Shown: piece after piece, positions 16,184 to 23,576 of the stretch
Layout: every line of letters begins with the position of its first letter
How positions within the stretch are numbered: the first letter of the stretch is position 1
IMG/VR virus record: IMGVR_UViG_3300038307_000284
Coordinates: 1 to 25,115 of that record
Origin: a virus
DNA: 25,115 nt
Reading direction: 5' to 3' (one strand)
Notes under the pieces: generated by a model
The model's input: only the letters and a program-made list of their open reading frames with translations
The model's database searches: none
Told to the model about the DNA's origin: nothing
Translations under genes and position numbers: made by a program

Positions 16184-18091
16184 ATGCTATACTTAGAGGA
16201 TGACCAACTTGTTTTCAATTTTCCGTACGATTCTGCGCAGGTCGCCGAAATCAAGCAAATCCCCGGAGCGAGATGGAACCGCACGAATCGTGTATGGACG
16301 CTGCCGGTTTCCTCCCTCGAACATGCCCGAAAGTTCGCAAAAACCTACGGATACGAAACCACCAACGAAGTCCTAACACTCACCCTTCCCTCTCACAAAA
16401 ACGACGACGAACGAGTATCGCTAGACGGAGAATTCATTTCGTTAGCATTCCCGTACGACCCGGTGAAAGTCCGTTCCGTCAAACAAATCCCCGGCGTAAC
16501 ATGGGACGGCGGCACGATGGCATGGAAAGCCCCACTCGCCTCAATAGAGGAAGCAACAAAATGGGCGACCATCTTCTCTATCCCAATAGACGCCGAAGTG
16601 GAAGCCAAAGGAAACGAATCCACCTCAGAACTCAACGAACTATACGAAGCTAGCCGAGCAACCGACGCAGAACTAACCGTCCCCGGGTTACAAGCAACAA
16701 TGTTCCCATACCAACGCGCTGGCGTGGCCTACGCAATGAAAGCAAAACGGTGCTTCATCGCAGACGCAATGGGCTTAGGGAAGACACTTGAGGGCTTATG
16801 TTCGCTAGAAATGCTTCACGCCTACCCGGCAGTCATCGTTTGCCCCCCGAATCTGGTGCTCAACTGGGCCAACGAATACAAACAGTTCCTACCGCACCGC
16901 AACGTAGCGACCGTCACCAACCGCAAAGAGTTCCCCAAAGACTACGAAGTCGTTGTCGTCGGATACAGCAACCTGAACGCATGGCAAAAGGAACTCTCAG
17001 GTCACAACGGCTACATTTTTGACGAATCCCAGTACGTCAAGACTGGCACCTCTCAGCGGACAAAGGCTGCGAAGAAGATTGTGCGTTCTTCCCCCGAGGC
17101 CCCGGTGTTGATGTTGACTGGCACTCCGATCACTAATCGTCCTGCCGAGTATGCCAGTCAGTTGGAGATTTTGGGGCAGATCGATAAGTTTGGTGGGAAG
17201 TGGGGTTTTTACCGACGCTTCTGTGACGCCCATAAGGACAAGTGGGGGCAATGGCATTTAGAGGGTCATTCTCATTTGGATGAGCTTAATGACAGGTTGA
17301 GATCCACTTGTTATATTCGGCGAACAAAAGAAGAAGTTTTGAAGGATTTGCCTCCCGTTCTTCATGATCCGATGGTTGTCGACGGTACCCCTCTTGCTAT
17401 GAAGGAGTACAAGAAAGCTGAGTCGGACATTGTCAAGTACCTTATTGAGAGGGCTAAAGAAATAGCAAAAGAATTAGGCGAACCCATCGGCTCGGCAGCC
17501 GTCCGGGCCAAGTTCAAAGCCGAAGCAAACCAGCACCTAGTAAAACTATCTGTTTTGAGAAGGCTCGCAGCGAAAGCCAAAATGGCTCAGGTGGAGGAAT
17601 GGATCGATGCCCACATCGGTGAGGGGAAAAAGGTTGTTGTCGCTGCCCACCACAGGGACATCGTTGACCATTTGGCAGAACGCCACGGTGGGCTGAAAAT
17701 ACAGGGCGGCATGAAGGTAGAAGAAGTGGAGGCAGCGAAACACCGGTTCCAAACCCTTTCCGCCGAAGAAGCCCCCGTAATGGTGCTCAGCATACAGGCA
17801 GCAAAAACCGGGCACACTTTAACTGCTGCTCAAAACGTTTTGTTCGTGGAGCTACCGTGGACACCAGCGGACGTTGATCAGACGTACTCGCGGTGTCACC
17901 GGATTGGGCAAACGGGGTCGGTGACGGTAACGTACATGCTGACGAACGACACGGTAGATGAGGAAATCTACAGCCTTATCAACGATAAACGCCGCGTTGT
18001 TGATCAGGCAACGGAGGGGGGAGACATGATCGTCGCCGCCGAATCGGTAGCGATACGCATGATCAGCACCCTACTAGACGGGTTGTCTTGA
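16184..18091 (+). CDS. SNF2-family helicase with two HARP-like repeats (635 aa)
   Basis: Motif I is ADAMGLGKT (about residue 196), motif II is IFDESQ (about 278; DESQ replaces DEAH), motif III is LTGTPITNRPAEY and motif VI is QTYSRCHRIGQTG (about 566). These are standard SNF2 ATPase motifs. Residues 1-65 and 77-140 are two copies of a small domain (LVFNFPYDSAQVAEIKQIPG and ISLAFPYDPVKVRSVKQIPG, each followed by a Trp strand) resembling the HARP domain of the annealing helicase SMARCAL1. That suggests fork reversal or strand annealing during phage replication or recombination. I start at 16184, where the HARP repeat begins; upstream codons overlap the previous gene. Codon use shifts to T-ending codons near 17,040-17,460. 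Confidence 0.9.
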   Translation: MLYLEDDQLVFNFPYDSAQVAEIKQIPGARWNRTNRVWTLPVSSLEHARKFAKTYGYETTNEVLTLTLPSHKNDDERVSLDGEFISLAFPYDPVKVRSVKQIPGVTWDGGTMAWKAPLASIEEATKWATIFSIPIDAEVEAKGNESTSELNELYEASRATDAELTVPGLQATMFPYQRAGVAYAMKAKRCFIADAMGLGKTLEGLCSLEMLHAYPAVIVCPPNLVLNWANEYKQFLPHRNVATVTNRKEFPKDYEVVVVGYSNLNAWQKELSGHNGYIFDESQYVKTGTSQRTKAAKKIVRSSPEAPVLMLTGTPITNRPAEYASQLEILGQIDKFGGKWGFYRRFCDAHKDKWGQWHLEGHSHLDELNDRLRSTCYIRRTKEEVLKDLPPVLHDPMVVDGTPLAMKEYKKAESDIVKYLIERAKEIAKELGEPIGSAAVRAKFKAEANQHLVKLSVLRRLAAKAKMAQVEEWIDAHIGEGKKVVVAAHHRDIVDHLAERHGGLKIQGGMKVEEVEAAKHRFQTLSAEEAPVMVLSIQAAKTGHTLTAAQNVLFVELPWTPADVDQTYSRCHRIGQTGSVTVTYMLTNDTVDEEIYSLINDKRRVVDQATEGGDMIVAAESVAIRMISTLLDGLS

Positions 18092-18147
18092 TTTCTTCTT
18101 CAAAGTGGGCTAAAGTTATGAGAGTTACTCAACGACATGGAGCAATA

Positions 18148-18894
18148 ATGATTACACGGAAAGAATGGGGCGCAAAGAAACGCCGATATAAGACCTCTCA
18201 GAAGAGCTATCGTCCCGAAGTTTATATTCACCACGGAGGGACTCCTCTTGGCTCGAACACCGAGGAAGGGGAAGCCGCAGCGTTGCGGTCTTACCAGCAG
18301 TACCACATGAAGACTCGCCTGTGGTCGGACATTGCTTACTCGTTTGCTGTCGCTCCGGAATCGGGTCGTGTTTACGAGTTGCGTGGCTGGGGAAACCGCC
18401 CCGGTGCGACTCGCAACCACAACAAGTCTTCTTACGCGATTGTTATCATCGGCGACACTTCCCGCAACATCGTGTCGGATGCTTGCGTCGAAGCGGTACG
18501 TCATTTGATCATAGCGGGCCAAAGCGCAGGCCACATTTCTCATTCCGTGAAAGTCCTTGGACATCGCGACGCTAAGGCAACGGCTTGTCCGGGAGACTCG
18601 GCGTATGCGCGACTCAACGAGATGGACCCACAGTGGGCTCCCCTGAAACCCGTTAAGAAGAAACCAAAAAAGAAACCAAAGAAGCAAGCTCCGGCGTACA
18701 AGTTGGTGCGGTTGCGTAAACCGTATCAAAGGGGAGCAATAGTTAAATGGATTCAAGACACCACTAAAGCACCCGTCGACGGCGTATACGGGCCGAAGTC
18801 AGCTGCCGCCGTTAAAAGGTGGCAAAAAAGCCACAAACTTGTCGCCGATGGTGTTGTAGGCAGGAAAACCTACAAGAAAATGGCATCGCAGTGA
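18148..18894 (+). CDS. Endolysin: N-acetylmuramoyl-L-alanine amidase with peptidoglycan-binding domain (248 aa)
   Basis: Residues 5-155 form an Amidase_2/PGRP domain: YIHHGG (H28), SDIAYSF (Y64) and GHRDAKATACPGD (H139, K143, C147) supply the zinc ligands and the catalytic Tyr and Lys of the T7-lysozyme type. It cuts between muramic acid and the stem peptide. A lysine-rich linker (KKKPKKKPKK) leads to a PG_binding_1 repeat (GAIVKWIQDTTKAPVDGVYG, KRWQKSHKLVADGVVG). There is no signal peptide, so it needs a holin or another release path. GGAG lies five bases before the ATG at 18148; a TTG at 18088 or an ATG at 18118 would extend the N-terminus. It directly follows the helicase. Confidence 0.92.
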   Translation: MITRKEWGAKKRRYKTSQKSYRPEVYIHHGGTPLGSNTEEGEAAALRSYQQYHMKTRLWSDIAYSFAVAPESGRVYELRGWGNRPGATRNHNKSSYAIVIIGDTSRNIVSDACVEAVRHLIIAGQSAGHISHSVKVLGHRDAKATACPGDSAYARLNEMDPQWAPLKPVKKKPKKKPKKQAPAYKLVRLRKPYQRGAIVKWIQDTTKAPVDGVYGPKSAAAVKRWQKSHKLVADGVVGRKTYKKMASQ

Positions 18895-19040
18895 AAAAGG
18901 TGCGCAGGAAAACGCAGAAACGCAACGTTAACCAAGCGAAACTTAAAGCCGCCAAAAACAGTAGGCGGGCGAAGCGGAAAAGCGACAAAGCGAAAGCATC
19001 GTTGAAGCATTTCGAGAAACTAGTCAGGGGACGATTTTGA
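18891..19040 (+). CDS. Extremely basic small protein, GTG start (49 aa)
   Basis: VKKVRRKTQKRNVNQAKLKA, then AKNSRRAKRKSDKAKASLKH: about half of the residues are Lys or Arg. The GTG overlaps the endolysin stop (GTGA). It is likely helical and nucleic-acid binding. Next come terminators, so it is the last gene of the long plus-strand run. No family is recognised. Confidence 0.7.
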   Translation: MKKVRRKTQKRNVNQAKLKAAKNSRRAKRKSDKAKASLKHFEKLVRGRF

Positions 19041-19108
19041 TTAAATAGGCCACTGTGTTTGCTTTTCCTTCAGTGGGGAAGTAAACTACGGACTGTCCGG
19101 TGCCCCCT

Positions 19109-19129
19109 ACTCCCCCCCTTTCGGGGGTG
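19109..19129 (+). terminator. GC hairpin after the lysis operon
   Basis: CCCCCC-TTTC-GGGGG. There is no T-run; it stands before the stronger hairpin at 19142. Confidence 0.5.
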
Positions 19130-19141
19130 CCCGATAAAGGA

Positions 19142-19185
19142 ATCCCGCTCTTGAGTCAATACTTGAGGGCGGGGTTCTCTTTTTG
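19142..19185. terminator. Terminator between convergent operons
   Basis: ATCCCGCTC and GAGGGCGGGGT pair with one bulge around a 14-base loop, then TTCTCTTTTT on the plus strand. It overlaps the 3' end of the minus-strand gene and probably serves the plus strand; the minus side has a shorter TTCCTTTA tail. Confidence 0.7.
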
Positions 19186-19428
19186 CCATTGTTTCAAGGA
19201 GATTCGACGGGGGGCGTCGCCGCATTTGTATTGAGCTGCGGGGTGTGTGGAGATGACGCTACAAGTAGAGCATTCGGCAACAATAAGGGATGGGTCTTCT
19301 ACTTCGTTGAACCGTTTAGAAAGACGCACGATTTTCCATTTGTGGGAGTGCTCGTTTTCAAGAATTTCATCTTGGGTCCCACTAAAAAGAGGGGTTACCT
19401 TAATGACCTTGTCGCGGAAGGCACTCAC
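19156..19428 (-). CDS. Putative zinc-binding protein, GTG start (90 aa)
   Basis: VSAFRDKVIKVTPLF starts at a GTG that overlaps the previous stop (GTGA). HSHKWKIVRLSKRF is followed by AECSTCSVISTHPAAQYKCG: a CxxC plus a later CG and nearby His, as in small phage zinc ribbons. The C-terminus is basic (APRRISLKQWQKE). It is the last gene of the minus-strand operon. No family is recognised with certainty. Confidence 0.75.
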   Translation of the reverse strand: MSAFRDKVIKVTPLFSGTQDEILENEHSHKWKIVRLSKRFNEVEDPSLIVAECSTCSVISTHPAAQYKCGDAPRRISLKQWQKENPALKY

Positions 19429-19856
19429 GCGGCTATTTCAGGGTTTTCTTTTTCGTAGATTTCGGCGACGATCAGGCGTGAATACTTTTTGCGAAGACGC
19501 CATATCTTTTTATTCAATTCGTGTAAAGCTTCAGTGCCGCGCGCTTTGACGGCAAGGTCTGGGTCGAATGCGCCGTGCTTTGCATACAACACGTTTTCTA
19601 GGTCGGTTCCTTCGATAAGGATGTCGGAAATCCAGTCGCCGCGATCATCTGACCGCATCATGAGTTCCGCTAATCCTTCTTGTCCGAACTCTGCGTAGAC
19701 CCTTTCAACGATGGTGGCGCAGAGGTGAGAACGGTACACCTCTTCTATGTTTTTAGATCCACCCATGAAATCGCCGAGAAACTCGATGAGTTGCTCCCGG
19801 TCCATGTTCTCTTCGTGTATCTCGTCGTTGTTTATCTCTTCTGGGTCTTCTTGCAT
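19425..19856 (-). CDS. Acidic helical hypothetical protein (143 aa)
   Basis: It starts MQEDPEEINNDEIHEENMDR, strongly acidic. A mostly helical body follows (EQLIEFLGDFMGGSKNIEEV; CATIVERVYAEFGQEGLAEL) and a basic helical end (ELNKKIWRLRKKYSRLIVAE). I chose the ATG at 19856 because GAGGGA precedes it by five to six bases; an ATG at 19886 would add ten residues without a ribosome binding site. No family is recognised. The following gene is coupled by GTGA. Confidence 0.78.
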   Translation of the reverse strand: MQEDPEEINNDEIHEENMDREQLIEFLGDFMGGSKNIEEVYRSHLCATIVERVYAEFGQEGLAELMMRSDDRGDWISDILIEGTDLENVLYAKHGAFDPDLAVKARGTEALHELNKKIWRLRKKYSRLIVAEIYEKENPEIAA

Positions 19857-19911
19857 GAGGTCCCTCTTTGTTCGATTGTGCACCATTTATAGTGTGGCAT
19901 ATGGGCGGTTA

Positions 19912-20934
19912 TTAAAGGGACAGTAGGTATTTTTCAGCAGACTCTTTGCGCATCGCAACCCACGAGTTGTGAGACATTGACGCCAATGCTTTATCTTCCG
20001 GTTCGGCCGGACGAACGTGATCGAAGTATTCGGTGACAGCGTTGTAAGCCGACCATCCGTTGTTTCCGTACCCGCCAGCGTTCTTGGGTGAAGCAAAGAG
20101 TTGACGTACGGTTCGTCCTGTTTCTTCTCTGTTTTCTGTTTGCCGTTTCGTTTCACCTGTTTTTGTAGGGAAAACGGCTTCCACTAGGCCGTCAAAGCGG
20201 CGGGAGCCCGGGTTGACATGAACCCGTAGCAACTGTTCGGCAGTTTGTTTAAACGCTTTTGCCCACACTGTTGAGAACCCCAAGATTTCGTTGGCTCGTT
20301 CGATCGCCGATGGGGCGTTCCGTGTGTGCTTGGCGATAAACACCGAACGGGCGGTGCCTTTGCCTAACGTCACAGTGTTGCTACACACTGCCCGTATCGC
20401 TGTATTCGCATAGGTGATGGCGACTTTACCGTCGTGCCCTGAGTGGACGAGAAGGTAGCGTTCTAGTTTGTCTTTCGCTCCAGCTGGGTCGATTACTAAC
20501 GCACCCAGATCTAAACAAGCGAAGAACTGGCGTCCCCCGTAAAGGACCCCGCAGGTATCAACAACAGCGTCGCCCTTGGAAGCGCCAACAATGTTCAATG
20601 CGTTTTCCAAACACTCACGGTTTTGTTGAACAACGTAACGCGTGCCTACGGTAGCTAAACCATCGAACGTCCCATCAGGGTTGACTCGAACAGTTGCTCT
20701 ACTATCTTCGACTAGGACTGACGAACCATCTGGGTTAAGTATGAAATTTCCTTCAGCATCGACTGCCGCTACCCGTGCCAAAACAACATCGTAGTCGGCT
20801 TGAGATGCTTCTAGCATTGCTTCTGCTGTTTGCAACCCTTTCATGGGGGTACCCAATTGGTGCCAAGGGATTTTGCGGTCAGCGTACGCCATGCGAGCGA
20901 ACCCGTCGGCATCTAATTCTAGTTCGTGACTCAT
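19912..20934 (-). CDS. DUF932 family phage/plasmid-like protein (340 aa)
   Basis: MSHELELDADGFARMAYADR, then IPWHQLGTPM, ATVRVNPDGTFDGLATVGTR, GRQFFACLDLGAL, YLLVHSGHDGKVAITYANTA and IRAVCSNTVTLG follow the order of blocks in DUF932 (also described as phage/plasmid-like protein TIGR03299). The length is normal. The role is unknown; members often sit beside replication, recombination or defence genes. Start and upstream stop overlap (ATGA), so it is coupled with the 56-residue gene. The C-terminal YNAVTEYFDHVRPAE fits the family ending. Confidence 0.9.
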   Translation of the reverse strand: MSHELELDADGFARMAYADRKIPWHQLGTPMKGLQTAEAMLEASQADYDVVLARVAAVDAEGNFILNPDGSSVLVEDSRATVRVNPDGTFDGLATVGTRYVVQQNRECLENALNIVGASKGDAVVDTCGVLYGGRQFFACLDLGALVIDPAGAKDKLERYLLVHSGHDGKVAITYANTAIRAVCSNTVTLGKGTARSVFIAKHTRNAPSAIERANEILGFSTVWAKAFKQTAEQLLRVHVNPGSRRFDGLVEAVFPTKTGETKRQTENREETGRTVRQLFASPKNAGGYGNNGWSAYNAVTEYFDHVRPAEPEDKALASMSHNSWVAMRKESAEKYLLSL

Positions 20935-21101
20935 GAAACAGGTTCGTTTTCTTTATATGTGGGAGTTTCGCCTATTGAATCGATGCTTGCCGACCAGTCT
21001 GTTAGCCGCTCGTCGAACGCCCCCCCTAAGGATTCTACGCACATTGCCGCCGCTTCTTCTGAGTCGGAAACAAAGGTAACTGTCATTTTGTAGTGTGTCA
21101 T
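20931..21101 (-). CDS. DpnD/PcfM-like small acidic protein (56 aa)
   Basis: MTHYKMTVTFVSDSEEAAAM and CVESLGGAFDERLTDW: a strand, an acidic turn, a helix and an acidic tail. TAATAT ends six bases before the ATG on the minus strand, again leaderless spacing, although its -35 is poor. It overlaps the DUF932 start by four bases. It is too short for usual callers but has good codon use and the tight junction. Confidence 0.65.
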   Translation of the reverse strand: MTHYKMTVTFVSDSEEAAAMCVESLGGAFDERLTDWSASIDSIGETPTYKENEPVS

Positions 21102-21156
21102 GTCTTAATATTAGGCGAAGTCAACACGGTTTCCACCGACAGCATGGTTTTTTGTG

Positions 21157-21705
21157 TTATCCCCAGCAATGTTTGGACTCATTCCAATGGCCTTTACCCT
21201 GTGGTGTTTCGTACAGCAGCCAAGCGGCGACCAGCACATTGTTTTCCGAGTCTTCCATGTCGCTGTTTGGAACTCCGGCTTTGGTTGAACGCTCTGCCCA
21301 AAACTTGGGGAGATGTTGAAACCATCCCGTCGCCCCTGAGTCTGGATGATACGCAGTTGAGTAGGTGTCGCTTGGTTGCGCTGAGGATTCACAAAACGCT
21401 ACCCGTAAAGCCCACGCCCGGTCAGCCGGATCAAAGTACTGGTCAACGAGTTCGCTGAGTGTTGCGGACAGAAATACAGCCAGTGTAGTAGTAGTAGTAG
21501 TAGTAGGTGACACTCTCATAGTGGTGACCGGTGGGTGGGTGACCATTGGCAACGGATCAGGCACCCAAAAAGATTCAACACTGGTGGCAGCCCCCTTGGG
21601 GGAAGAATCTAGGCTCCCCGAAATACCCGTAGACAGTTGAGCACTGGCGCACCCAAAAGTCACCATTAAAGCAAATGCAATACGCATACGTTGGGAAATT
21701 CTCAT
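21157..21705 (-). CDS. Exported lysozyme/transglycosylase-like protein (182 aa)
   Basis: MRISQRMRIAFALMVTFGCA has a basic start and hydrophobic core, a signal peptide; the Cys at 19 could be lipidated, although the lipobox (TFGC) is weak. A threonine linker (seven Thr from a GTA repeat) leads to VAFCESSAQPSDTYSTAYHP, then DSGATGWFQHLPKFWAERS and ENNVLVAAWLLYE. The CES...GATGWFQ order with the catalytic Glu resembles SLT/Rpf-like lytic transglycosylase domains. It would act on peptidoglycan outside the membrane, perhaps for superinfection or as a structural or release aid. GGGGG lies four bases before the ATG. It heads the minus-strand operon. Confidence 0.8.
   Translation of the reverse strand: MRISQRMRIAFALMVTFGCASAQLSTGISGSLDSSPKGAATSVESFWVPDPLPMVTHPPVTTMRVSPTTTTTTTLAVFLSATLSELVDQYFDPADRAWALRVAFCESSAQPSDTYSTAYHPDSGATGWFQHLPKFWAERSTKAGVPNSDMEDSENNVLVAAWLLYETPQGKGHWNESKHCWG
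21485..21505. repeat. GTA trinucleotide microsatellite inside a coding gene
   Basis: Seven GTA units code for seven threonines in the linker of the lysozyme-like protein on the minus strand. Changes in unit number would keep the frame and change linker length. Confidence 0.85.
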
Positions 21706-21754
21706 AGTCCCCCTGTGTGGTTTAGAATCTAGTATTTTAGTTTACCAAACAAAC

Positions 21755-22051
21755 TTACTCGTTGTCGGTGTCGCGCAAATCTTCAGAAACAAGATATTCC
21801 TCTTCAATCTCATCCAAAAACTCGTCAATATTGAGAAGATCCAAAGTCACGGTCATCTTTTTCTCGGAAAAGCTCTTGATCTCAAGACCCAACGACCGAA
21901 TCATCAATTCGACCATTTCGTCAACATCCCTACGATGAGAAACCTGAGCAGCCATAGTGGCACCCTCGTCGATTGAACTAAACACCGCCACAAAGTCGCC
22001 TAAGTGATTAAGTAACGCAAGACGGGCATCTGGAATCGTTTTGTAAGTCAT
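21755..22051 (-). CDS. Acidic hypothetical protein (98 aa)
   Basis: MTYKTIPDARLALLNHLGDF and VAVFSSIDEGATMAAQVSHR at the N-terminus, then DEMVELMIRSLGLEIKSFSE and an acidic tail (DEFLDEIEEEYLVSEDLRDT). TAGATT ends six bases before the ATG and TTGCTT lies 18 bases upstream of it, so the promoter is clear and the message leaderless. The gene is divergent from SSB. No family is recognised. Confidence 0.78.
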   Translation of the reverse strand: MTYKTIPDARLALLNHLGDFVAVFSSIDEGATMAAQVSHRRDVDEMVELMIRSLGLEIKSFSEKKMTVTLDLLNIDEFLDEIEEEYLVSEDLRDTDNE

Positions 22052-22057
22052 GTTGTA

Positions 22058-22087
22058 AATCTATCACGGTTGCCGTAGGGTAAGCAA
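22058..22087 (-). promoter_or_regulatory. Promoter of the 98-residue gene (leaderless)
   Basis: On the minus strand TTGCTT, 18 bases, TAGATT, then ATG after six bases. The -35, spacing and start match the repeated family, but CTTATTGCC is absent from the spacer. Confidence 0.7.
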
Positions 22088-22134
22088 CGTTCACCGGAGA
22101 TATCCTCTCCGCACCTAAGAGAAACAGAGAAAAT

Positions 22135-22563
22135 ATGAACACATCCCCGATTACCTTAATCGGTAACGTCACCCAAAACCCGGAACTGGAGTACACCAAT
22201 ACCGGTGCCGCCAAGTTGCGGTTCAGCGTTGCATGTAACCGTAGTTTCAAACGAAACGACGAATGGGTTGAAGAAACTTCTTTCTTTAACGTAACGTGCT
22301 GGCGTTTCCTTGCCGAAGACACCGCAGACATTATCGAAAAGGGCCTCGGCGTTATTGTCGCCGGTCGCTTGGAGCAACGTTCGTGGGACAACCCCGAAGG
22401 TGTAAAACAGTACATCACTGAAGTGATCGCCGATAACGTAGCGGTGCAAACCCGTAGCATCGAAAACTTTGAACGCAAATCAGGGCGAGCCCAAAGCTCA
22501 TCAACCCCTAAAGCTTCATCTCCTCGACAAGCACCCGTAGTAAGCACAGAAGACCCCTTTTAA
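22135..22563 (+). CDS. ssb: Single-stranded DNA-binding protein (142 aa)
   Basis: MNTSPITLIGNVTQNPELEY, TGAAKLRFSVACNRSFKRND, ETSFFNVTCWRFLAEDTADI, EKGLGVIVAGRLEQRSWDNP and ITEVIADNVAVQTRS are the OB-fold strands of a bacterial-type SSB. The disordered tail ends in STEDPF, the acidic tip that recruits replication proteins in bacteria (usually DDIPF). It coats single-stranded DNA during replication. GAGAAACAGAGAAAAT precedes the ATG. A strong hairpin follows the stop. It is divergent from 21755-22051 with an 83-base gap. Confidence 0.96.
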   Translation: MNTSPITLIGNVTQNPELEYTNTGAAKLRFSVACNRSFKRNDEWVEETSFFNVTCWRFLAEDTADIIEKGLGVIVAGRLEQRSWDNPEGVKQYITEVIADNVAVQTRSIENFERKSGRAQSSSTPKASSPRQAPVVSTEDPF

Positions 22564-22584
22564 ACAAACCTAGCAAACGGTTCC

Positions 22585-22622
22585 AAGGGCCCCCTCTTTG
22601 CTTAGGCAAGGGAGGGGCCCTT
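22585..22622 (+). terminator. Hairpin after ssb
   Basis: AAGGGCCCC and GGGGCCCTT pair perfectly over nine bases, with extra pairs around a small bulge. The T-run is missing, so termination may be partial and let 22659 be read. Confidence 0.7.
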
Positions 22623-22658
22623 GTCGTAAACCCCCGTCAACAAATAGGAAACAACAAA

Positions 22659-22793
22659 ATGAACACCGACCACCCAACACCAATACTAAAACCAAACCGT
22701 GTTTGTAGAATCTGTTCGTGTGAACTCAAACCCGTAAACATCGGGCAACCCGTGTGCCACGACTGCTACCGTGAACTAGGTTCCCCAGCGTAA
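22659..22793 (+). CDS. Zinc-ribbon microprotein (44 aa)
   Basis: MNTDHPTPILKPNRVCRICS, CELKPVNIGQ and PVCHDCYRELGSPA: CxxC at 16-19 and 33-36, with an extra Cys at 21. It parallels the zinc microprotein at 1006 in length and second knuckle. AGGAAACAACAAA precedes the ATG. It ends one base before the end of the minus-strand operon. It is too short for routine callers. Confidence 0.75.
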   Translation: MNTDHPTPILKPNRVCRICSCELKPVNIGQPVCHDCYRELGSPA

Positions 22794-22794
22794 A

Positions 22795-23079
22795 TCAAGA
22801 AAACGCAACAGTCCGAGCCAACGCCTGCCAAGCAATAGCGTCACCCGTGGACCCTGCAGTAATCGCCCAATGCACCATCAACCCAGATAAAGACTGCAAC
22901 TCTTTTTTACGGCACCCAACAACCGTCATCCCTGTCCCAGAATAAACCCCAAGAGTCAACGACTTAAACCCGTGGCCCCCTCGTTCAAGAAAATCCGCGA
23001 CCTTAAGCCCTTGGGTTCCAGTCACAACAAACAGTCTGACAGGCCCATAGCCTCCGTCGTCTTCTCCGACTTTATTCAC
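22795..23079 (-). CDS. Hypothetical protein, GTG start (94 aa)
   Basis: VNKVGEDDGGYGPVRLFVVT, then TQGLKVADFLERGGHGFKSL, TLGVYSGTGMTVVGC, KKELQSLSGLMVHWAI and DAIAWQALARTVAF. It alternates strands and helices, as in a small alpha/beta domain. The GTG lies within an eight-base overlap with the nuclease gene, so the two are coupled. No family is recognised; it could be a partner of the nuclease. Confidence 0.72.
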   Translation of the reverse strand: MNKVGEDDGGYGPVRLFVVTGTQGLKVADFLERGGHGFKSLTLGVYSGTGMTVVGCRKKELQSLSGLMVHWAITAGSTGDAIAWQALARTVAFS

Positions 23080-23551
23080 TGCATCTCAAATCCTTGATTT
23101 GAACACTATAACAGTCAGCGGTAGCCGTCCAGCGATTAGACCCCTCAAGGTCACCTTTGCGTACAAACCGTGCCGACTCGAAAAACTCGGGCTTCCACAA
23201 ACCCCCCAAATACCAGCCCCTACTCAAGTCCTTCATGACTCGCATAAACACATATGCGTCGCACCCCTGAGTGGCGTTAAAGGCCGCAACGGAACATTCG
23301 TAATCCAACCGTGGTGGAGACGTACAGCACTTCGTCTTCACATCGATGGTCACCCCGGTAGAAGGCATGACCACATCGTACTCATAGTTGCTGTCACGCG
23401 TCGCCCCCTTCAGGGAGGCAAACAACAACTCCCCCAGCATTCCATAAACGGTACCCTCCCCACCCCTAATGGAGTTCTTCAACACGGGCACCTCGGCAGC
23501 TAAACGCCTAGCCTCAGCAATCATGCCGTCACCAACCGCAACCTCAATCAT
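23072..23551 (-). CDS. PD-(D/E)XK-type nuclease-like protein (159 aa)
   Basis: MLGELLFASLKGATRDSNYE (E41), YDVVMPSTGVTIDVKTK (D59, D70, K72) and DYECSVAAFN match the helix-E, D and DxK signature of the restriction-endonuclease fold; GAYVF/MRVM follows as a core strand. The catalytic residues are all present. Small proteins of this type occur in phages as putative DNA-degrading or DNA-processing enzymes. The substrate is unknown. It is 25 bases downstream of DUF1810 with a weak ribosome binding site (GGGTGTCGC). Confidence 0.82.
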   Translation of the reverse strand: MIEVAVGDGMIAEARRLAAEVPVLKNSIRGGEGTVYGMLGELLFASLKGATRDSNYEYDVVMPSTGVTIDVKTKCCTSPPRLDYECSVAAFNATQGCDAYVFMRVMKDLSRGWYLGGLWKPEFFESARFVRKGDLEGSNRWTATADCYSVQIKDLRCSE

Positions 23552-23576
23552 GCGACACCCAATACCCCCGTGGCAC

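Noticed and set aside
18100-18756. 218-codon minus-strand frame
   Set aside because: It is the shadow of the endolysin gene; the plus-strand frame has clear catalytic motifs.
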